Below are positions 15,175 through 24,098 of a stretch of DNA of 27,762 bases, in pieces (the first letter of the stretch is position 1; every line of letters starts with the position of its first letter). The position numbers were made by a program, and so were the translations under genes. The notes beneath the pieces are model-generated. The model had not been told where the DNA came from. It saw only the letters and a list, made by a program, of their open reading frames with translations, and ran no database searches. Source of the stretch: Clostridium sp. CAG:632 (GTDB lineage: Bacteria > Bacillota > Clostridia > Lachnospirales > Lachnospiraceae); NCBI GenBank assembly GCA_000431515.1, contig HF991330.1, positions 1 through 27,762 on the forward strand. The letters run 5' to 3'.

Positions 15175-18100
15175 ATGAAAGCGAAAGAATATGTAATTCA
15201 GAAGTTATTACAGATGGGGAAAAAACATCCGTGGATGAAGTATCCGACACTGGCACTGATATCCGTGATCAGTCTGTTTTTCCTGCTTGTGGAAAAATGC
15301 ATGGAGCGGCCGAAGCGGGCGGTGATCGCACTGGTCTGCTGCGTGCTGATCATTTCACAGGCATGGTATCTGATCAGTCTTGCCAGTGATACAAACAGTG
15401 GTGATATGGCGGATACAGATATGCCGACAGGCTATATGGATGTAAATCCGGATCACGAGGTTTTAGAAGAACCGAATGAAGAAATGCAGCCGGAAGCGGC
15501 AGACCCGGAGATTGTTTACACAATCTCATATGATGTCGGAGCGAATGGCGTTGCCAAGTCGGCTGATACGAAGAGTGAAGCAGAACTTGCAACAGGATAT
15601 GCACTGACTGCTCCGGAAATGGGAGCCGGAAAAGCAGATTATTTTAAGTTTGTCTGCTGGACTACATCTAAGGACAAGCTTGAGACCAGAATTGATACCG
15701 TAAATGTGGAATCATTTAACGGGAATAATATTCTGAAATTATATGCATATTATGAACGTACAGCTTATAAGGTAACCTTTAACCGGGGAAGCGGTGATGT
15801 AGGGGATGCAGTCGAGGTACGTGCAGTGATCGGATCGGATGGAACAGCAAAGGTTCAACTGGTAAATCAGCCGACTTTTAAGAAATATGGTTATACATAT
15901 GCGCAGTGGCGTATTAATGATAGTGATGTTATGAAAGTGGACGTGGATACAGAGTATACCTTCGGAGACTCTGATATTGAAGTCAATCCGGACTGGAAAC
16001 CAAATCCATATAATATTGTATTTGAATCGGGAGATCCGGAAGCAACCGGCAGCATGGATACGATCCAGGCATATTACGGAACCAAGCGGAGACTGCCTGC
16101 GAATACCTTTAAGAAGACAGGCTATGTATTTAATGGCTGGTTAGGTCAGGATGGCGTAACTTATGCGGATGCCGGTGAAGTTTTGAACCTGACCCAGGAG
16201 TCCGGCGGCACATTTAAGATGACTGCCCAGTGGAAATATCAGACAGCCAGACTGTCTACGGCAACACTGAATTATACCTTCAGCGATGCATTGGATGAGA
16301 TATTGTCGATCTTCCATAATGAAGAAGGAGATGGTGATTTCACACCTACCTTTATAGATGCCAGTGGTACGACCATGAATGGTACGGTCACACTGGATAA
16401 TCTGACAGAGTTAACCGGAATTTCGGTATCTACACAGCAGAATCAGATCTCGCTTACCGCAGGCAGTGTGCAGACTGTCGGTACAGTGGTACTGACCTTT
16501 AATATACACGATAACCGGAACACAGGCGAGAGTGATACTTCGCTGAATCTGACATTGAATCTCGGAAAGCGGATGCTGACCGTGACCGGAGTGGATAATA
16601 TGACAAAGACCTATGACGGTAACTGTGAGGTTCCGATCGGCTCCATTCATTTCACCGGTGCCAATCCGGGAGCACAGGTAACCGTAAATAATGCATCCCA
16701 GAAAGGTATGTTTACGGATCCGAATGTAGGTACAGATAAGACTATTACGATTTCCGACATCTATGTATTAGGTGCGGACGCAGAGTATTATACAGTTGCC
16801 GAAACAGCTGAGGTGGCAGGCGGAAGCATTACCAGACGGACGGTACATGTAACTACCAAACCGTCATATCCGACCGGACAGGATTATATCCTTACCGGAC
16901 AGGATCCGGTGTTTATGGTTGAGGTAGAAAAATCTGACCTGCCGGAGGCGGTTGCGGATACGGATGAGAAGACGATTAAAAATGCAATTCTCGGACATTA
17001 CATCTGTGATTACGGCAAGCCTGATTATTTGCCGGGAGAGAATTATCGAATCGGAATTGATACAAAGAATGAGGATTTGTTAAATAATCTGAAAAACTAT
17101 ACTCTGGAAGTGACAGAAGGAACCTTGGTTGTAAAGCAGGAGAATCCGGTATATCAGGATGACTATTTCATTTCAGGAAACCAGCTTGCAAACAATAAGT
17201 GGTATTATCGGACGAATCCGGAAGTGATGGCGACCGGCATTCATTACGATATGGTATATCTGACGAATGATCCGACAACAATTGCCAGGACCTATGAACC
17301 GGGGCTGTTTGTGCAGCGTGGTATTGTTACAGAGGAAATGTGCAGCGCCAATAAACCGTTGTATGTACAGCTTGCTAACAGTACGACCAAGGCAGTTACT
17401 TCAATTGCAGAACTGGAGATTTATGTAGATATTACAGCTCCGGAGATTAATACGGATCAGATTGTGGTTAAGACTGTAAACTCATCCGGACTCAGTAAGA
17501 TTGGTAACTTCTTAAGCTTTGGCAATTTCTTCCGGGAGAATCTGGAGATTACAGTGCCGGTTACAGATGCATTAAGCGGTACAGATAAGTTGATTTATTA
17601 TCTGGATGGTGATGAGAACGGAACAGAAGTGGCTATTATCAATGGAACGGCTGTTTTCCGGGTTAATGTAAAATATAAGGGAACGATTGCTCTGAAATCA
17701 AGCGATCTTGCAGGTAATGTATCGGATAAGGCGGATATGATCGGCGTTGACGGTTCAAACTACTGGGTAGTAGAGGATGAAACACCGGATCTGACGGTAA
17801 CAGCCAAAGATGCGGAAGGCAATAGTGTATACGAAGGTGAGAATTATTTCTATAAAACGGTAAATCTGACCGCAGAAGTGCAGGATATGGATGCAGGTGT
17901 TGCATATATTGAATGGACAATCACCAGAAACGGAACTGTAATTGCAGATGCTGAGAAGGAAACGGTAAAAGATCAGAGTCAGATTATTAATAATGAAACA
18001 TTCCGGCGGACGATTACCGAAAGCGGAAGCTATGAAGTAATGGTGACAGCATATGATAATGCAGGAAACTGCACAAAACTGTCAAACCCGGTTACATTTG

Positions 18101-20301
18101 TGGTAGACGGAACTGCACCGGTGATTCAGATCAGTCCGGAGAATTATGATCAGAACTGGGCAATAAAGAAAACAATTACCTTTACGGTAACGGATACGGA
18201 AAGCGGCGTGGATATGCTGACTCTGAAGGATGCAGACGGTGCTTATCCATATAGTAAGGTAGATGGAAAAGATGATACGTATACATTTGATGTAACAAAG
18301 AAAGGTACGTATACGATTAAAGCCGTTGACCGTGCAGGCAATAGCAGTGATCTGTCACTTGTATTTGAAAAGGTATCTTCTGAAGTGCCTGCGGATCCGG
18401 TATTGGAAGTAAGTCCGGAACTTAGTGAAGGACAGAGATGGTATACGAAAAATCCAACAATCCGGATTACAGAACCGGAAGAAACATCGGATGGTACGAA
18501 GATCAATACTTACTACCATATATGGAAAGAAGGAACAGAAGAACCGTACCGGTATGAACGGGTTACTGATACGTTTAATCTTCCGGAGGAAGGTATTTGG
18601 AACATCCGGGTATGGGCAGAAACTGAATCCGGCATGAGAAATTCCGGTGAGGGATTATATCAGATCTATTATGATGAGACCGCACCGGTGATCACGGATA
18701 TCCAGTCCGGCGGAAACGGTAATAACAGTGTGATTTCGTTCAAGGTACAGGAGAAGATCAGCGGATTAAGCAGTCTGGAGGTCGTTTATAACGACACGGA
18801 TACAAGAAAGTTAAGCTTTACAAAGGAATCCGACGGCACCTATTCTGCAAGCTTTACGGCGGCAATGAAAGGAAGCTATGTGATTCATGCTACGGATCTG
18901 GCAGGTAATGTTGGTATAGCGGATGCATTCCAGCCGATGAAGATCGTTGTGACCGGAGTGACCGGAAATGCGACAAGTGGTATGGTGATCAGCGGTAAGG
19001 TATATGCGGGAACCTTTGAAGTGTCCGGTGTCTCACTGGCATATGGACTTGCAGATACAGGTAAGACAGATCAGAAGCCGGCTAGTTTTGTAATTACAAC
19101 CGATGCAAACGGTAATAAGGCATTTACAGCAAAATTAAATAAATTAGAAGCAGATTCCCGTTACCTGTTTACAGTAAAGGCAATCGCACAGGATGGTCAG
19201 AGCTGTGATCATACGGGAACCTTCCAGACCGGCGGAACCAAAACACAGGGTATTACAATAGCAGGTACGGTTGTGGATGAAACATTGGATGCAACCGATA
19301 AATCACCGATCGCAGTTGTGCTTTATAACGGAAATGATATTGTACAGTCCAAGAATGTAAAGAATGGTGATAACTTCATGTTTGCGAATGTCGCAAACGG
19401 CAGTTATACCGTACAGGCAGTGAACGATAATCGTGTAGCCAGTGAAGGTGTAGTCATTCAGAATCAGACGGTGATCGAGCCGGTTTCAGCGATTGAACTG
19501 GTATTAAAGAGTGGTCAGGCAACATCTGTGGAATATGCAGATGAGACAACACCAAGAGTCAGTGTGATCGGTCTTGAAAATATTTTTGAAGACAGTACAA
19601 ACTTCGGAAGCCCGGCAGATTACAGTGTCATTGAATCCGGCGGTATCATTGAATTCTGTATGAAGGTCAATGGATTATCCGAGTCCGAGATTCCAGAATC
19701 AGATCGTGTAGCCTTGAACCGGAAGATGAAGAAGGGCGAGACACTGGGAATGGGTCTGGATTTATCAATATGGAAGAGAAGTATCGGAGCCTATGGTGTT
19801 ATTTCAGAGAAGCAGGTGACGGCGATTGCGGGAGGAAAGACATTACGGATCGTAATTCCGTTAAGCAGTGAGTTGGCATCCCATGATAATTTAAGCGTAA
19901 TACGGATTCACGATAATAAGGCAGAACGGCTGACGGATCTGGATACGAATCCAAATACATATACGATAGAAAGTGCGTTGTTCTCAACCTACGCAGTTGT
20001 ATATTCCGATGTAACAACGACAGATACTGCTACCGAAGATACAGCTACAACAGCAACGGATAATACCGCAGCATCGACGGAGGCGACCACAGAGCAGCCA
20101 TCGACAGGCGGACAGACCGATACAGAAGCTTCTACAAGAGATATATCTGTAACGCCGAAGAGTACAAACATTTCATTACAGTCCGGCAAAAACAGCTCAT
20201 CACCACAGACCGGTGATGCGGCACCGATTGTATGGATCGGTATTCTCGGTCTGGCAGCGGCAGGATTTGGCTTTGGAATTTGCAAGAAAAAGCAACCATA
20301 A
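15175..20301 (+). CDS. Large multidomain cell-wall-anchored surface protein (InlB repeats, YDG, Ig-like, SPQTG)
   Basis: A 1708-residue secreted protein. The N-terminus has two hydrophobic segments (about 22-39 and 49-70) instead of a simple signal peptide. Three InlB/Flg_new-type repeats follow (about 113-355; the pattern F...GY.F.GW..Q.....A.W is clearest in the third). A YDG-type domain follows at about 465-560 (KTYDG near 478). Ig-like modules around DITAPE (752), DGTAPV (978) and DETAPV (1166) come next, then a small beta-sandwich like carboxypeptidase-regulatory domains (about 1358-1450). A Thr/Ala/Glu-rich stalk (about 1620-1665) precedes the sorting signal SPQTGD at 1676, a hydrophobic helix and CKKKQP. 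The proline-for-leucine SPQTG variant is common in Clostridia. Role in adhesion is inferred. ATG at 15175 has GAGGTGA 4 nt upstream. Confidence 0.9.
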   Translation: MKAKEYVIQKLLQMGKKHPWMKYPTLALISVISLFFLLVEKCMERPKRAVIALVCCVLIISQAWYLISLASDTNSGDMADTDMPTGYMDVNPDHEVLEEPNEEMQPEAADPEIVYTISYDVGANGVAKSADTKSEAELATGYALTAPEMGAGKADYFKFVCWTTSKDKLETRIDTVNVESFNGNNILKLYAYYERTAYKVTFNRGSGDVGDAVEVRAVIGSDGTAKVQLVNQPTFKKYGYTYAQWRINDSDVMKVDVDTEYTFGDSDIEVNPDWKPNPYNIVFESGDPEATGSMDTIQAYYGTKRRLPANTFKKTGYVFNGWLGQDGVTYADAGEVLNLTQESGGTFKMTAQWKYQTARLSTATLNYTFSDALDEILSIFHNEEGDGDFTPTFIDASGTTMNGTVTLDNLTELTGISVSTQQNQISLTAGSVQTVGTVVLTFNIHDNRNTGESDTSLNLTLNLGKRMLTVTGVDNMTKTYDGNCEVPIGSIHFTGANPGAQVTVNNASQKGMFTDPNVGTDKTITISDIYVLGADAEYYTVAETAEVAGGSITRRTVHVTTKPSYPTGQDYILTGQDPVFMVEVEKSDLPEAVADTDEKTIKNAILGHYICDYGKPDYLPGENYRIGIDTKNEDLLNNLKNYTLEVTEGTLVVKQENPVYQDDYFISGNQLANNKWYYRTNPEVMATGIHYDMVYLTNDPTTIARTYEPGLFVQRGIVTEEMCSANKPLYVQLANSTTKAVTSIAELEIYVDITAPEINTDQIVVKTVNSSGLSKIGNFLSFGNFFRENLEITVPVTDALSGTDKLIYYLDGDENGTEVAIINGTAVFRVNVKYKGTIALKSSDLAGNVSDKADMIGVDGSNYWVVEDETPDLTVTAKDAEGNSVYEGENYFYKTVNLTAEVQDMDAGVAYIEWTITRNGTVIADAEKETVKDQSQIINNETFRRTITESGSYEVMVTAYDNAGNCTKLSNPVTFVVDGTAPVIQISPENYDQNWAIKKTITFTVTDTESGVDMLTLKDADGAYPYSKVDGKDDTYTFDVTKKGTYTIKAVDRAGNSSDLSLVFEKVSSEVPADPVLEVSPELSEGQRWYTKNPTIRITEPEETSDGTKINTYYHIWKEGTEEPYRYERVTDTFNLPEEGIWNIRVWAETESGMRNSGEGLYQIYYDETAPVITDIQSGGNGNNSVISFKVQEKISGLSSLEVVYNDTDTRKLSFTKESDGTYSASFTAAMKGSYVIHATDLAGNVGIADAFQPMKIVVTGVTGNATSGMVISGKVYAGTFEVSGVSLAYGLADTGKTDQKPASFVITTDANGNKAFTAKLNKLEADSRYLFTVKAIAQDGQSCDHTGTFQTGGTKTQGITIAGTVVDETLDATDKSPIAVVLYNGNDIVQSKNVKNGDNFMFANVANGSYTVQAVNDNRVASEGVVIQNQTVIEPVSAIELVLKSGQATSVEYADETTPRVSVIGLENIFEDSTNFGSPADYSVIESGGIIEFCMKVNGLSESEIPESDRVALNRKMKKGETLGMGLDLSIWKRSIGAYGVISEKQVTAIAGGKTLRIVIPLSSELASHDNLSVIRIHDNKAERLTDLDTNPNTYTIESALFSTYAVVYSDVTTTDTATEDTATTATDNTAASTEATTEQPSTGGQTDTEASTRDISVTPKSTNISLQSGKNSSSPQTGDAAPIVWIGILGLAAAGFGFGICKKKQP

Positions 20302-20308
20302 CTTACCA

Positions 20309-20337
20309 TAATACTTTAAGAAATCCGGAAGATACTA
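20309..20337 (+). promoter_or_regulatory. Weak candidate forespore (sigma-G/F type) promoter for the spore protein gene
   Basis: TAATA (20309-20313), a 17-nt spacer, and GATACTA (20331-20337) each differ by one base from the sigma-G pattern GHATR/CATNHTA. Both mismatches are at conserved positions, so this is tentative. No good sigma-A promoter is visible in 20302-20427. Confidence 0.25.
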
Positions 20338-20352
20338 TAAGTAAGACAACAA

Positions 20353-20387
20353 GCAATTCAGAAACTGAGATTCGGTTCTTGAATTGC
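20353..20387 (+). other. Hairpin in the leader of the spore protein gene
   Basis: GCAATTCAGAA (20353-20363) pairs with TTCTTGAATTGC (20376-20387), 11 bp with one bulged T. No T-run follows. It ends 27 nt before the RBS. It may stabilise the mRNA or weakly end the upstream surface-protein transcript, which otherwise lacks an obvious terminator. Confidence 0.4.
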
Positions 20388-20427
20388 CGGAGGTCTTAAA
20401 ATAAAAATATCGATGGAGGTAAAAAGT

Positions 20428-20613
20428 ATGTCTAGCAAATATTCAAAGAGTGAAGCAATGAATCGTTTTAAGATGGAGTGTGCGTCAGAGGTTGGCGTAG
20501 ACTTAAAGCAGGGTTACAATGGTGACTTAACGTCCAGACAGAACGGTTCTGTTGGTGGACAGATGACTAAGAAGCTGGTAGAAGCTCAGATGAAGTCAAT
20601 GTCTAACAAGTAA
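20428..20613 (+). CDS. Alpha/beta-type small acid-soluble spore protein (SASP)
   Basis: A 61-residue DNA-binding protein that saturates forespore DNA and protects it from UV and heat in this family; it is degraded at germination by the GPR protease. The signature NGSVGGQMTKKLV and the upstream ASEVGV are both clear. The GPR site in Bacillus is E-I/F-A-S-E; here it reads E-C-A-S-E, with cysteine at the second position. An LTSRQ segment and the GYNG insert before it are also visible. The start is ATG 20428, with TGGAGGT at 20414-20420; the in-frame ATG at 20413 overlaps that RBS. The gene is monocistronic, between the surface protein gene and a strong terminator. Confidence 0.93.
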   Translation: MSSKYSKSEAMNRFKMECASEVGVDLKQGYNGDLTSRQNGSVGGQMTKKLVEAQMKSMSNK

Positions 20614-20656
20614 GCAGTTAACGCTGTATCATATAATGAATCAGGAATAAAAGAGG

Positions 20657-20695
20657 GCGTCTGGAGATATCTGTATCTTCAGACGCTTTTTGTTT
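20657..20695 (+). terminator. Intrinsic terminator after the SASP gene
   Basis: The stem GCGTCTG (20657-20663) with CAGACGC (20680-20686) continues through a G/T mismatch into AGATA/TATCT, with loop TCTG. It is followed by TTTTTGTTT at 20687-20695. Confidence 0.9.
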
Positions 20696-20703
20696 CAAAA
20701 CAC

Positions 20704-20733
20704 TGGACATATGGAAGATGGTTGTGCTATAAT
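20704..20733 (+). promoter_or_regulatory. Promoter of the tig-clpP-clpX block
   Basis: TGGACA (20704-20709), an 18-nt spacer, and TATAAT (20728-20733) with an extended -10 TG (20725-20726), 67 nt before the tig ATG. I see no CIRCE or CtsR operator near it, so heat-shock control is not supported by the sequence. Confidence 0.65.
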
Positions 20734-20800
20734 TTAGTGATTAGTGGGCTTGGACCCGTTTAAACATGCAAAGTAACGTTTACAAGGAGGACGTAATAAA

Positions 20801-22087
20801 ATGAGTTACACAGTGGAGAAGTTAGACAAGAATATGGCTAAGATTACAATTGAGGTGCCGGCTGAAGAATTTGAGAAGGCAATGACAACTTCTTATAATA
20901 AGCAGAAGAGTAAGATTTCTGTTCCGGGATTTCGTAAGGGCAAAGTGCCAATGGCATTTTTAGAGAAACTTTACGGCCCTGCAATGTTCTATGAAGATGC
21001 AGCTAATATCTGTATTCAGGATGCTTATCCACGTGAGATGGCAGAGAGTGATCTGGAAGTAGTATCCAGACCAACGGTTGATGTAGTTCAGATGGAGAAG
21101 GGTAAGAACTTTATCTTTACGGCAGAGGTAGCATTAAAGCCGGAAGTAACTCTGGGTGACTACAAGGGTATCGAAGTTGAAAAGCAGGTAGTAGAAGTAA
21201 CAGATGAGGATATGGAAGCAGAGCTGAAGCGTATCCAGCAGCAGAATTCAAGAAGCATAGATGTGACGGATCGTGCTGCACAGATGGATGATGAAGTAAC
21301 AATTGACTTCGAAGGCTTTGTTGATGGCGTAGCATTTGAAGGCGGTAAGGGAAGCGATTATCCGTTAAAGCTGGGTTCACATTCTTTCATTGATACTTTT
21401 GAAGACCAGCTGGTTGGAAAGAATATTGGTGATGAAGTAGAAGTAAATGTAACCTTCCCTGAAGATTATCAGTCAGAAGAACTTGCAGGTAAACCGGCAA
21501 TGTTCAAGGTTAACGTTAAGGCAATCCGTGCTACAGAGCTTCCGGAGTTAGATGATGAATTTGCAAGCGAAGCTTCTGAATTTGACACAATGGATGAATA
21601 TAAGGAAGATATTAAGAAGAATCTGCTTTCTAAGAAAGAAGCTGATGCAAAGCGTGAAAAAGAAGGTAAGGTTATCGATAAGATCGTAGAGAATGCAACT
21701 ATGGAAATCCCGGATGCTATGGTAGAGATGCAGCAGGAGCAGATGGTAGATGAGTTTGCTCAGCGTTTAAGCTATCAGGGACTGAAGTTAGAGCAGTATT
21801 TACAGTTTACCGGCATGGATATGGATGCATTTAAGGAGCAGTGCAAGCCGGAAGCATTACGTAGAATTGAGTCACGTCTTGTATTAGAAGCAATTGCAGA
21901 TGCAGAAGCAATTGAGGTATCAGCAGAGGATGTTGACAAGGAACTGGAAAATATGGCTTCTATGTACCAGATGGAGCTGGAGAAATTAAAGGAAGTAATC
22001 GGAGAGCATGAGACAGACTCTATTAAGAAGGACATTGCAATCCAGAAAGCAGTGGATCTGGTAGTAGAGGCTGCGAAAGAGGTTTAA
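20801..22087 (+). CDS. tig: Trigger factor (ribosome-associated chaperone, peptidyl-prolyl isomerase)
   Basis: Binds the ribosomal exit tunnel and shields nascent chains. The 428 residues have the usual three parts. The N-terminal ribosome-binding domain carries the signature GFRKGKVP at 43-50, which contacts uL23. An FKBP-type PPIase domain spans about 155-245 (VTIDFEGFVDG, FIDTFEDQLVG). A helical C-terminal chaperone domain rich in Glu and Lys follows. The RBS AAGGAGG is at 20784-20790. It stands first, 30 nt before clpP, the order known across Firmicutes. Confidence 0.97.
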   Translation: MSYTVEKLDKNMAKITIEVPAEEFEKAMTTSYNKQKSKISVPGFRKGKVPMAFLEKLYGPAMFYEDAANICIQDAYPREMAESDLEVVSRPTVDVVQMEKGKNFIFTAEVALKPEVTLGDYKGIEVEKQVVEVTDEDMEAELKRIQQQNSRSIDVTDRAAQMDDEVTIDFEGFVDGVAFEGGKGSDYPLKLGSHSFIDTFEDQLVGKNIGDEVEVNVTFPEDYQSEELAGKPAMFKVNVKAIRATELPELDDEFASEASEFDTMDEYKEDIKKNLLSKKEADAKREKEGKVIDKIVENATMEIPDAMVEMQQEQMVDEFAQRLSYQGLKLEQYLQFTGMDMDAFKEQCKPEALRRIESRLVLEAIADAEAIEVSAEDVDKELENMASMYQMELEKLKEVIGEHETDSIKKDIAIQKAVDLVVEAAKEV

Positions 22088-22117
22088 AGCATAACCTTTA
22101 TATAAGGAGGTAAGTTT

Positions 22118-22708
22118 ATGAGTTTAGTACCTTATGTCATTGAGCAGACAGGCAGAGGCGAACGTTCTTATGATATTTATTCGCGCTTGTTAAAGGACAG
22201 AATTATATTTCTAGGTGAAGAGGTAAATGACACTACAGCAAGTCTGGTAATTGCACAGTTACTGTTTTTGGAGTCAGAAGATCCGTCAAAGGATATCAGT
22301 CTTTATATTAACAGTCCGGGTGGTTCTGTATCGGCCGGGTTCGGTATTTATGATACCATGCAGTATATTAAATGCGATGTGTCAACAATCTGTTGTGGGA
22401 TGGCTGCCAGCATGGGTGCATTCTTACTGGCCGGAGGTACACCGGGTAAGCGTATGGCACTTCCGAATGCGGAAATCATGATCCATCAGCCAATGGGTGG
22501 AATGCCAAGCGGAAGCCAGGCAAGTGATATGCAGATCACAACAGAGCATATATTAAAGACAAAGCGTAAGATCAATGAGATTCTTGCAAAAGAAACCGGA
22601 AAATCAATCGAAATACTTGAGAAAGACACGGATCGTGATAATTGGCTGAGCGCTGAGGAAGCTAAGGAATATGGTTTGATCGATCAGGTTATTTCCGGTC
22701 GTCAGTAG
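22118..22708 (+). CDS. clpP: ATP-dependent Clp protease proteolytic subunit
   Basis: Serine peptidase that forms the tetradecameric barrel used by ClpX. The catalytic triad S98 (GMAASMG), H123 (MIHQPMGG) and D172 (DTDRDNW) is complete and at textbook positions. The 196-residue length is standard. The N-terminus MSLVPYVIEQT is the short axial-loop form, with a small propeptide at most. The RBS AAGGAGG is at 22104-22110. clpX follows after 27 nt. Confidence 0.98.
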   Translation: MSLVPYVIEQTGRGERSYDIYSRLLKDRIIFLGEEVNDTTASLVIAQLLFLESEDPSKDISLYINSPGGSVSAGFGIYDTMQYIKCDVSTICCGMAASMGAFLLAGGTPGKRMALPNAEIMIHQPMGGMPSGSQASDMQITTEHILKTKRKINEILAKETGKSIEILEKDTDRDNWLSAEEAKEYGLIDQVISGRQ

Positions 22709-22735
22709 TGTATCAAATTTGATTGAGGTGACTAA

Positions 22736-24025
22736 ATGGCAAATCGAAGTGATGAAAGAAAACCTTTGAAGTGTTCGTTCTGTAATAAGCCGGAGGATCG
22801 GGTTCGTAAGCTGATTGCGGGACCTTCCGCATACATCTGTGACGAATGCATCGAGGTATGTTATGAAATCATTCAGGAAGAGCTGGAAGAGGCTGTGGAT
22901 ACAGAGATCAATCTGTTAAGACCAAAGGAAATCAAGGCATTTTTGGATGATTATGTAATCGGACAGGAGCAGGCAAAGAAGATTTTGTCGGTTGCAGTTT
23001 ACAATCACTATAAACGAATTTTATCCGAGAAGGATTTTGAAGTTGAATTACAGAAGAGTAATATCATTATGGTAGGTCCGACCGGTTCCGGTAAGACTTA
23101 TCTGGCACAGACACTGGCAAAGCTGTTAAACGTACCATTTGCAATTGCAGATGCAACTGCTTTGACAGAGGCCGGTTATGTGGGTGAAGATGTTGAAAAT
23201 ATTCTTCTGAAGCTGATACAGGCAGCGGATTTTGATATTGAACGTGCAGAACATGGAATTATTTATATTGATGAGATCGATAAGATATCCAAGAAATCCG
23301 AGAATGTATCGATTACCAGAGATGTATCCGGTGAAGGTGTACAGCAGGCACTTCTAAAGATTATTGAGGGTACCGTTGCTTCTGTTCCGCCACAGGGTGG
23401 AAGAAAGCATCCGCACCAGGAACTGATCCAGATAGATACGACCAATATTCTGTTTATCTGCGGTGGTGCGTTTGACGGCATGGATAAGATCATTGAGAAC
23501 CGGATCGGTCAGAAGGCAATCGGTTTCAATGCGGAAGTGCAGAAGAATGAGGAACCGAATGTAGGAGAACTGTTAAAGCAGATTCTGCCACAGGATTATG
23601 TAAAATATGGTCTGATTCCGGAGTTTGTAGGACGTGTGCCGGTAACGGTTACACTTGATATGCTGGATGAGGAAGCACTGGTTCGGATTCTGGAAGAACC
23701 GAAGAGCTCACTGGTAAAACAGTATCAGAAATTGTTTGAAATGGATGGCGTTGATCTGGAATTTCAGCCGGAGGCATTACGGGCTATGGCAGCAAAGGCT
23801 ATGGAACGGAATACCGGAGCCAGAGGCTTGCGTGCAATTATGGAAGATGTTGTTATGGATCTGATGTACGAGATTCCATCCGATGATCATATTACAAAGT
23901 GCACGATCACAAAGGATATGGTAGAGAATGCCGGAGAACCGGAGCTTGAGTATTCTGAGAGACCGGTTGCGAAGAAGACACTTTTGCAGCAGCACTTGAA
24001 GAAAAACAGTGGAGAAATTGCATAA
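22736..24025 (+). CDS. clpX: ATP-dependent Clp protease ATP-binding subunit ClpX
   Basis: AAA+ unfoldase that feeds tagged proteins into ClpP. The N-terminal zinc-binding domain has C13, C16, C35 and C38. Walker A GPTGSGKT is at 114-121, pore loop GYVG at 147-150, and Walker B IIYIDEID at 175-182. The IGF-type ClpP-docking loop reads IGFNAE. All ATPase elements look intact, and 429 residues is normal length. GAGGTGA at 22725-22731 precedes the ATG by 4 nt. It is translated from the tig-clpP transcript; a GC-rich hairpin follows before lon. Confidence 0.98.
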   Translation: MANRSDERKPLKCSFCNKPEDRVRKLIAGPSAYICDECIEVCYEIIQEELEEAVDTEINLLRPKEIKAFLDDYVIGQEQAKKILSVAVYNHYKRILSEKDFEVELQKSNIIMVGPTGSGKTYLAQTLAKLLNVPFAIADATALTEAGYVGEDVENILLKLIQAADFDIERAEHGIIYIDEIDKISKKSENVSITRDVSGEGVQQALLKIIEGTVASVPPQGGRKHPHQELIQIDTTNILFICGGAFDGMDKIIENRIGQKAIGFNAEVQKNEEPNVGELLKQILPQDYVKYGLIPEFVGRVPVTVTLDMLDEEALVRILEEPKSSLVKQYQKLFEMDGVDLEFQPEALRAMAAKAMERNTGARGLRAIMEDVVMDLMYEIPSDDHITKCTITKDMVENAGEPELEYSERPVAKKTLLQQHLKKNSGEIA

Positions 24026-24031
24026 ATAGAT

Positions 24032-24056
24032 TGTGCCGGGACTTGTTCCCGGCACA
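24032..24056 (+). terminator. GC-rich intercistronic hairpin between clpX and lon
   Basis: A perfect 10-bp stem TGTGCCGGGA (24032-24041) with TCCCGGCACA (24047-24056) has loop CTTGT. It starts 6 nt after the clpX stop and is followed by CTGTTTACATGG, not a true T-tract. It may act as a leaky terminator or processing signal that sets lon expression apart from clpPX. I see no clear promoter in the 42 nt remaining before lon. Confidence 0.5.
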
Positions 24057-24098
24057 CTGTTTACATGGAAACTTAATGGAAACAGAAGGTGAAGAAGA

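Noticed and set aside
19989..20309. 106-codon minus-strand frame opposite the end of the surface protein
   Set aside because: It is a shadow of the Thr/Ala-rich stalk codons; no RBS or family signal.
20734..20800. CIRCE or CtsR operator before tig-clpP
   Set aside because: No inverted TTAGCACTC repeat and no GGTCAAA direct repeats are present.
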